This document shows positions 58,521-64,000 of a DNA stretch of 64,000 nt, in pieces. The position numbers and the translations under genes are program-made. Every line of letters starts with the position of its first letter. The stretch's first letter is position 1. Origin of the DNA: Cycas panzhihuaensis (Eukaryota > Cycadophyta); assembly GCA_023213395.1 (NCBI GenBank), contig CM041465.1, positions 160,153,741 through 160,217,740 of the forward strand, written 5' to 3'. The notes under the pieces are model-generated. The model ran no database searches and was not told the origin of the DNA. It saw only the letters and a list, made by a program, of their open reading frames with translations.

Positions 58521-59735
58521 CTTCTAAGATTAAAATTTCTCAAACATCCAAAAGTTGTCCCTGACTTTCTCGATAGCTATGACAGTAAAGTTTTATTTTT
58601 GGTCCTTTATTAGGCACTTATAATTATAGAGCTCCACTTTCATACCTTGTTTGTAGATCTCTCGAGTAGAAAAAAGGTTCAACTACATCTTAGGTACATA
58701 ATATACCCTAGAAAACTTACCTCCTACAATAGAAACTTCACGGATATCATCTACTAGCAATGCACGAGCATCTTTAAGAATGATCTCAACACCACTTTGA
58801 TTTGCATTCAACGTATCAAAGTTTTACCTTTAATAAGAGATATGCTTCTGCGCTCCAGAATCCATCACCCAATAGTCTCTTTGATCTGACTCGACTGACA
58901 AGGTCTGCACTCAGATGTAATGAGCAACAACACTCTTTCCTTTATCATCCTAGTTATCTTTGCACTTGTCATGATGCTTAAACCAACAGTTCTTTTTATG
59001 ATGACCATCCTTCTTGTAGTAATTATACTTTCCATTAAACTTCTTCTTGTCTTGAGATCTTTCTCTAGACCTTTGTGTGAACTTCTCCTCCTTAACGACC
59101 TCCTTCCTCTGAGTTTTCATGGCTAGGGCATGATTTAATGAAGATCCACCAAGCAATCCATGATGTTTTAGCTTAACATCCTCTACTATAATTAGGTTTT
59201 TGAGCCCATCAAAAGTTTCTACCTCCATCACTTTATCTCTACCATAAATGATTAGGAATGTAATAAACGCAGCTAGTAGCTTCGACATGATTATTGTAAA
59301 CAAAAGCACATCATCAATCAAGTTCTACTTTAATTCTTCTAGCTTGTTCCTCAAGTTAGTTACTTTATTTAGGTAGGATCTGATATTGTTCTTATCTTCA
59401 ACTTTTGAATTGAGTAGTTCCAACATCAGTGCAAGATACCTATTCATCTTCTTCTTCTCAAAAGTATCACACAACTTTATCTAAATCTTAGCTAGGTCAT
59501 CCAGATTATGAACCAGTGCCCTCTAGTCTAGCGCCAATGAAAGTTTTAGTAATCCAATAGCCATAAACTACTTGTCCTCAAGTTTGATATGCTCCTTATA
59601 GTTAAGTGGAACTAAAACAAGCTTTACCTTGGTGATTCTCCAAAGTTGGTTCACCATTAATATAAGCTCCATATTGGCCTTCCATTCACTGAAATTGTTA
59701 CCATTAAAGATAACCTTAGGCATGAGCTTCTCCAT
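58521..59735 (-). pseudogene. copia-3 Gag and protease
   Basis: ATG at 59,735 opens MEKLMPKVIFNGNNFSEWKA, a copia Gag N-terminus. The 123-codon run 59,321-58,950 ends in a basic region and the zinc knuckle near 58,985-59,026, YNYYKKDGHHKKNC, in which both N-terminal zinc Cys are Tyr. The protease site WVMDSGAQKHIS at about 58,840-58,880 retains D-S-G. Several stops at expected Gln and Trp codons interrupt the frame. Confidence 0.88.
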
Positions 59736-61251
59736 CACAAACAATGGGCTTTAATATGAATCACATGACACCAAATAAATGTATTAAGGATAGAAATACA
59801 CCCATGTATCCTCCTTTAGTCCAAGAGCAATCCCTGGAGGCTTTAAAACATTGATTGTACTCATAGATACAAGTCACCGACTACTTCTTCCTCTAAATAG
59901 ACCACAAACACCTTTAAATAGAACCAAACAAGAGCATTAAGGCAAGTGAAATGGTTCTCAAGGAACAAGAATAACTGCACAAGGTGAAGGTACACAATCT
60001 CCAAGTTAGAAAATCACAAAAATTCCTTGATCCACACTTAAAATAGCTCAAGGATGCTTCAAATATGACCAAAGAACTTCACAATAGTCAAATATAATTA
60101 TGTATCAATGGTCTAAGGGCCTTTTATAAAGTTGAATTATAAAGAGAATATACTAAAAGGCATATTCTCAAAAGTGACAACTTTATATGATTATCCACAC
60201 CTCATCACTTAACCCATGTGCTTGGATTGATGCCAAAATCATATACACATAAACTAAGGTTTTAACCTTAATAATAATTGATCAGAGTGCACCAATGTAA
60301 AGGCGCGACTGCTACTTTGGATATCCACAGGCTGTGCACTAAGAGATAGGTCAGAATTTGACTATGTAGGGCTGCTCTTCTCCATGGGCCTGCATATGGT
60401 AAGTATAATTGAAAGAACAGCCCAGCCATAACTGGAGGCACCCAAACAAGCCTGTACCAGGCTTAAGATAGCTTAGATTAGCCATAGCCACCATAAGAGA
60501 TGCCCAACAGTCATATAAAGAGCCCGACCAGCTCGAACAATCACCCAGCCAACTTAATAAGCACTTAGCAAGATATTATATAGTTGTATAGTGCTTCATT
60601 AATATACACAAGTCTCCAAACTACTCACAAATAGCCTAGTAATTGTTCAACACATAGATGCAGGCTCAACAGGATGTATACAACAGATATAGGTGGATCA
60701 CACTCCCAATTAAAGACACTACGACTCAAAAAATTAGTAGTTTGACACTATGTTCTATTACATTTTCAATCCAATCTTTTTATAAAGGGCTAAAAACATC
60801 CTAAAAAGGGTCCAATCTCTCCCTTATATAGACAAGATGAATGAAATACTAGAAAAGGCTTGCCCTTTTTGAGTTTTATAGTATTTTTAGTGAGAAAATA
60901 ACTAACTTACTAGTGTATATAGATGGATGTCCTCAAAGTCATCGAATCACCATCAATACATGTTCTACTCACTTGAATCACTTCAACAGATCATCAACCA
61001 GCTTCAGATGGCTCCCAATGAGCCAACTCATTCCATGAAGGTGGTCTTCACACTTGATTATTAACTCCAAAAACCCTTATCCTATGTTGAATAGTGAATT
61101 TCATTACTTCAACAACCATTGATTTTCTGTACGTGCTTCTATACGATGTTGGGGTAGATGGACCCTCAAGACTCATCATGGGTCAGACAGCGTCACCCAG
61201 CAACCAACGATCCTATCGCCCCACTTACCACAAGCTTCAGTTGTGCAGGAC
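59736..61251. other. copia-3 leader
   Basis: About 1.5 kb between the 5' LTR and gag with no recognised domain on either strand. Long for a copia leader, but no separate insertion with target-site duplication was seen inside it. Confidence 0.6.
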
Positions 61252-61269
61252 CCTACTACTCTGATACGG
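61252..61269 (-). promoter_or_regulatory. copia-3 primer-binding site
   Basis: On minus the sequence after the LTR reads ACCGTATCAGAGTAGTAG, one base away from the iMet-complementary TGGTATCAGAG core. Confidence 0.85.
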
Positions 61270-61633
61270 TGTTCAAGAACATAAATCATATACAAATGTT
61301 CCTATACATAGGATCTTGACCTATACATGGCAAGCAACAAATAGAAAACACAGAAAATAGGTGCACAGTACATAGGAATTTATGTGGGAAACCCTTTTGG
61401 GAAAAAACCCACCACAAAGAGGATCCTTGATGGATCACTTGATTATTGCACAATGAATACTTAGGTTGCTGAATATACAAGGCCTCAAGGCATTTATACT
61501 CTCTAAGAGGTGTCACCCGATTAGGGTTGTGACCCTCTGAATAAGTTATATATTTTTGGCTTCGCACCCTTTCACTTAATTAAACCACATTAACATTAAC
61601 TAAATGGCTTAATAATTAACTGTCACATTAGCA
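61270..61633 (-). repeat. copia-3 5' LTR
   Basis: Begins TGTTCAAG and ends TTAGCA on the + strand. Partner of 49,254-49,618. Confidence 0.92.
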
Positions 61634-61638
61634 ATACC

Positions 61639-62912
61639 CAATATATAGGTCACCTATAGTATTATAAAATATATGTAGAAGTAAAGAAATAATTCTATTG
61701 GTCTAGGATGAAGAATAACATAATGTATTATGTAACTAAATGTCTAACTTATTAAAGGGTTAAGGCTAAACATAGTCATCCTATAGGATTATTCTATGAT
61801 GCTAATATTGTAGAATGGAAATAGAAGACCATCACCATAGATTTTATCATAGGTCTACCCAAGAGTTTTAAGTAGTATGATAGCATTCTAGTAGTGGTTG
61901 ATAAGCTAACTCAGTTATCATACTTCATCCTAATTTACTTTATAAGCATAACTTTAGATGTTACTACCATACTAATGAAAGAGATAATAAGATTGTATAA
62001 TATGCCTAGGTAATAACATCAATTTAAGATGCCAAATTTACCTCAAGGTTCTCATAATCTATGATTTGAGAGTTGGGCACTAACTTGAATTTTAGTATAA
62101 CCTACCATATAGAGACTACTAGGAAAACATAGAAAGCAAATCAAGTACTCAAAGATTTACTTTGAATGTATGTCATAGAGCAACTAACTCATTGGAAAGA
62201 TTATCTTCATCTAATAGAATTTCCTTATAATAATACATCTTATTCCTCTTTTGGAATAAGTCCATTTAAGGCATTATATACTAGGAAGTGCAATGCACCA
62301 CTCAACTAGGAAATTTCAGAAGGAAGATATATGTTGGGGCTAGAAATATTGTAAGATATAGAGAGATAAATATCTAGTACAAGATAATAGTTAAAGATAG
62401 CATAGGTAGGTAGAAACATTACCTAGACCTAAAGAAAATAGCTAAAGAATCGAAGGTAGACAATTGTTTATTTTTGTGAGCAAGACCTAAGTATAGCACT
62501 TAGGCATATGTAAGAAGTTAGCACTAAGGTATTACAACCCATTCAAGATTCTTAAAAGGGTTGGGCATGTTGCACGTAAATTGGCTTTTCTGCCAAACCT
62601 ATAAATACATAATGTATTTCATGTTTTGTTGTTACAAAGGTATATGCCAAACTCAAAACATATATTTGAATGGACTAATCTTATAGCAGGACCCAATATT
62701 AATTTCAAAGAAGTACCCTTATAAATATTGGGTCAAAGAGAGAAAATGTTACACAATAGGAGCATCCCACAACCCAAGGTGTTGTGGAAGCACCTAACAC
62801 TAAAAGTAGCAACATAAAATATAGAAAGAAACATGAAGAAATTGTACCCTTAGTTGTTTATCATAAATCAAAATAGCATCAAGGGTGATGCTTTTATTAA
62901 TAGGAAGAGAAT
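61639..62912 (+). pseudogene. gypsy-A integrase, second part, and chromodomain-like tail
   Basis: Directly after the duplicated ATACC the frame resumes the zinc-finger region, then gives ITIDFIIGLPKSFK, stop, YDSILVVVDKLTQLSYFILI and LMKEIIRLYNMPR (integrase core). Later come LNWEISEGRYMLGL and RYYNPFKILKRVGHVARKLA (C-terminal module), IHNVFHVLLLQRYMP, and near 62,725-62,850 a chromodomain-like stretch (ILGQREKMLHNR, VLWKHLTLK). It joins in register with 48,990-49,253, confirming one interrupted polyprotein. Confidence 0.85.
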
Positions 62913-64000
62913 GTAAGGGCCCAATGAAGACTTGGTTATTTAACTAATCATGGACAATAACCAAGGAATCAATCATGGGTAGATTAAGGCATCAATCTAA
63001 GATAGACCAAGGAAACAACCATAAGTAGAGTACAACTTTAACAGATATGTAATATATAATTTTATTTTTTTAGTTTATTCATCCCATATAAGGTATATGC
63101 TTATTTATGTAACATTAGGTGTGGGAATATACCATTCTAATTTCTTAGCTTAGTAGGTAGAATAGTGTACGCCTAGACTCAAAACTATATATCTAATTCA
63201 ACATAAAATTACTCATGTATTTATTGCTTTCATAATACAAAAGTAGTTAGATTATTTTAGAGGGGTAACATAGATAGAGGTCCATATGATATGAATGAGG
63301 GAGGAATAAAGGGGAGAACACAAATGTAAGGGTAAACCATAGACTTCATGATTTTTCTTATTTCATTGGAACATAAAGGATTGGTCATAGCTTGGCAAGT
63401 AGTTATGGGGAAAATATAAAGGGACATCCTTCACAATTTCATAAACAAATCATTCAACCAAATGCAAGTATAAAATGTATGTAAAATTATGGAAAGATAA
63501 AGGATTTAAAATCTTGATATCTAAGCCTTCAAGGAAGAATAGTAATTCTTGTAGTAAAGGAATATTAAATGATAAAGAAGGAAGATGAAAGGGTAATATT
63601 CTAATATCTTTATCTCTTTGTAGACTTCACTTGGTTTATAACAAGATTCTTCATGATGATGATACAAATGAGTAAATAGAGAGAATAGAGGACCATTGAA
63701 TAAAGTATCATTTTAATCTTGAATAAGGAAGAGCCATACTAGGTAGGGCATGATCTTAACTATGAGTAAAGCATCATAGGTTTGATTATATAGAGTTATA
63801 TTGAGTAGGCTATATAGTGTATATTAGGTTAATTACATTAGGCAATATCAAGTTGATTACACAAGAGCAACATTTAGTTGATTACATCAAGCAACATTAA
63901 GTTGGTTGCACAAAATAATGGAGAATTAATTATGGTAGACAAACTCTTTAAGATTATTCTATGATGTAGTTTTATAAAAATAAATAGTTAGCATTATGTA
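62913..64000 (+). repeat. gypsy-A 3' LTR (start certain, end beyond or near window edge)
   Basis: Starts TGTAAGGGCC after a polypurine tract and matches 10,920-11,057 over its first 138 bp. The remaining kilobase is AT-rich and ends in short tandem repeats. Its right boundary was not found in the window. Confidence 0.65.
63785..63920. repeat. 24-bp tandem repeat, about six units
   Basis: Units of 23-25 bp with consensus near ATTACAYYARGCAACATTAAGTTG start at 63,785, 63,809, 63,832, 63,856, 63,881 and 63,905. The three central ones are clearest. Spacing and sequence drift are as for an old minisatellite. Confidence 0.8.

Larger units (their letters stand above)
49254..61633 (-). mobile_element. 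Ty1/copia element hosting gypsy-C (copia-3)
   Basis: LTRs at 49,254-49,618 and 61,270-61,633, flanked by ATACC (49,249-49,253 and 61,634-61,638). Orientation is minus: primer-binding site beside the right LTR, polypurine tract beside the left. Removing the nested gypsy-C leaves about 6.3 kb. The LTRs differ at about 45 of 364 positions by hand count (12%). It carries a long leader of about 1.5 kb (59,736-61,253) before gag. All domains are recognisable but broken. Confidence 0.94.
46290..62912 (+). mobile_element. Chromodomain gypsy element split by a nested insertion (gypsy-A)
   Basis: gag, protease, RT and RNase H lie at 46,290-49,253. The integrase zinc-binding region stops at 49,253 in an ESHDT block and resumes at 61,639 with the core DFIIGLPKSFK, the C-terminal module and a chromodomain-like tail. 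The 5-bp duplication ATACC at the break shows that copia-3 inserted there. The 3' LTR starts at 62,913 after a purine-rich tract (ATAGGAAGAGAA). The 5' LTR was not identified. Strongly decayed, with stops every 20-40 codons. Confidence 0.82.

Noticed and set aside
63785-63920. CRISPR-like regular repeats
   Set aside because: The units are adjacent and diverged with no unique spacers, in a plant retroelement context. It is a minisatellite.

Overview
This window looks like heterochromatic nuclear DNA of a land plant with a large, transposon-rich genome. A gymnosperm or similar seed plant is plausible, but the sequence cannot prove it. No intact host gene is visible. Almost everything recognisable is LTR retrotransposon. 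Four element insertions are delimited by matching 5-bp target-site duplications, a fifth has a candidate duplication, and the remaining elements are truncated, degenerate or without a visible duplication. Most of the window is AT-rich. The main exception is a large GC-rich Ty3/gypsy element at 17.8-32.0 kb.

Layout. 1-2.8 kb: AT-rich DNA carrying a chimeric pseudogene in which a PRMT1-like fragment runs directly into an HSP90 fragment. 2.8-7.7 kb: badly decayed chromodomain gypsy element. 7.7-11.5 kb: unassigned DNA, an LTR start related to the one at 62.9 kb, and an inverted copy of the LTR family at 32.8/42.0 kb. 11,682-16,858: complete but dead Ty1/copia element on + (duplication AATAA). 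17,519-17,680: (TA)81. 17,825-31,989: about 14-kb Tat-like gypsy element with roughly 2.5-kb LTRs. It carries gag and protease, a pol gene whose RT-RNaseH-integrase core is deleted, an antisense plant-mobile-domain-like ORF, and a separate sense RNase HI-like ORF. 32.8-42.5 kb: LTR pair with a non-coding interior, containing a copia element on - (34,119-39,327, duplication TTGAT). 42.5-43.6 kb: gag-protease remnant. 46.3-62.9 kb: three-level nest. A chromodomain gypsy element (+) is split in its integrase by a copia element (-, 49,254-61,633, duplication ATACC), which is itself split by a second chromodomain gypsy element (+, 49,684-55,734, duplication CTGGG).

How the pieces relate. Hand-counted LTR divergence (about 12% for the outer copia, about 4% for the gypsy inside it) agrees with the nesting order. 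Inferred premature stops fall where the families have Gln, Trp or Arg, and zinc-knuckle Cys and His residues have become Tyr. This is the pattern expected from C-to-T decay of methylated, silenced DNA. All percentages were counted by eye, and all family assignments rest on motif recognition without a database search.
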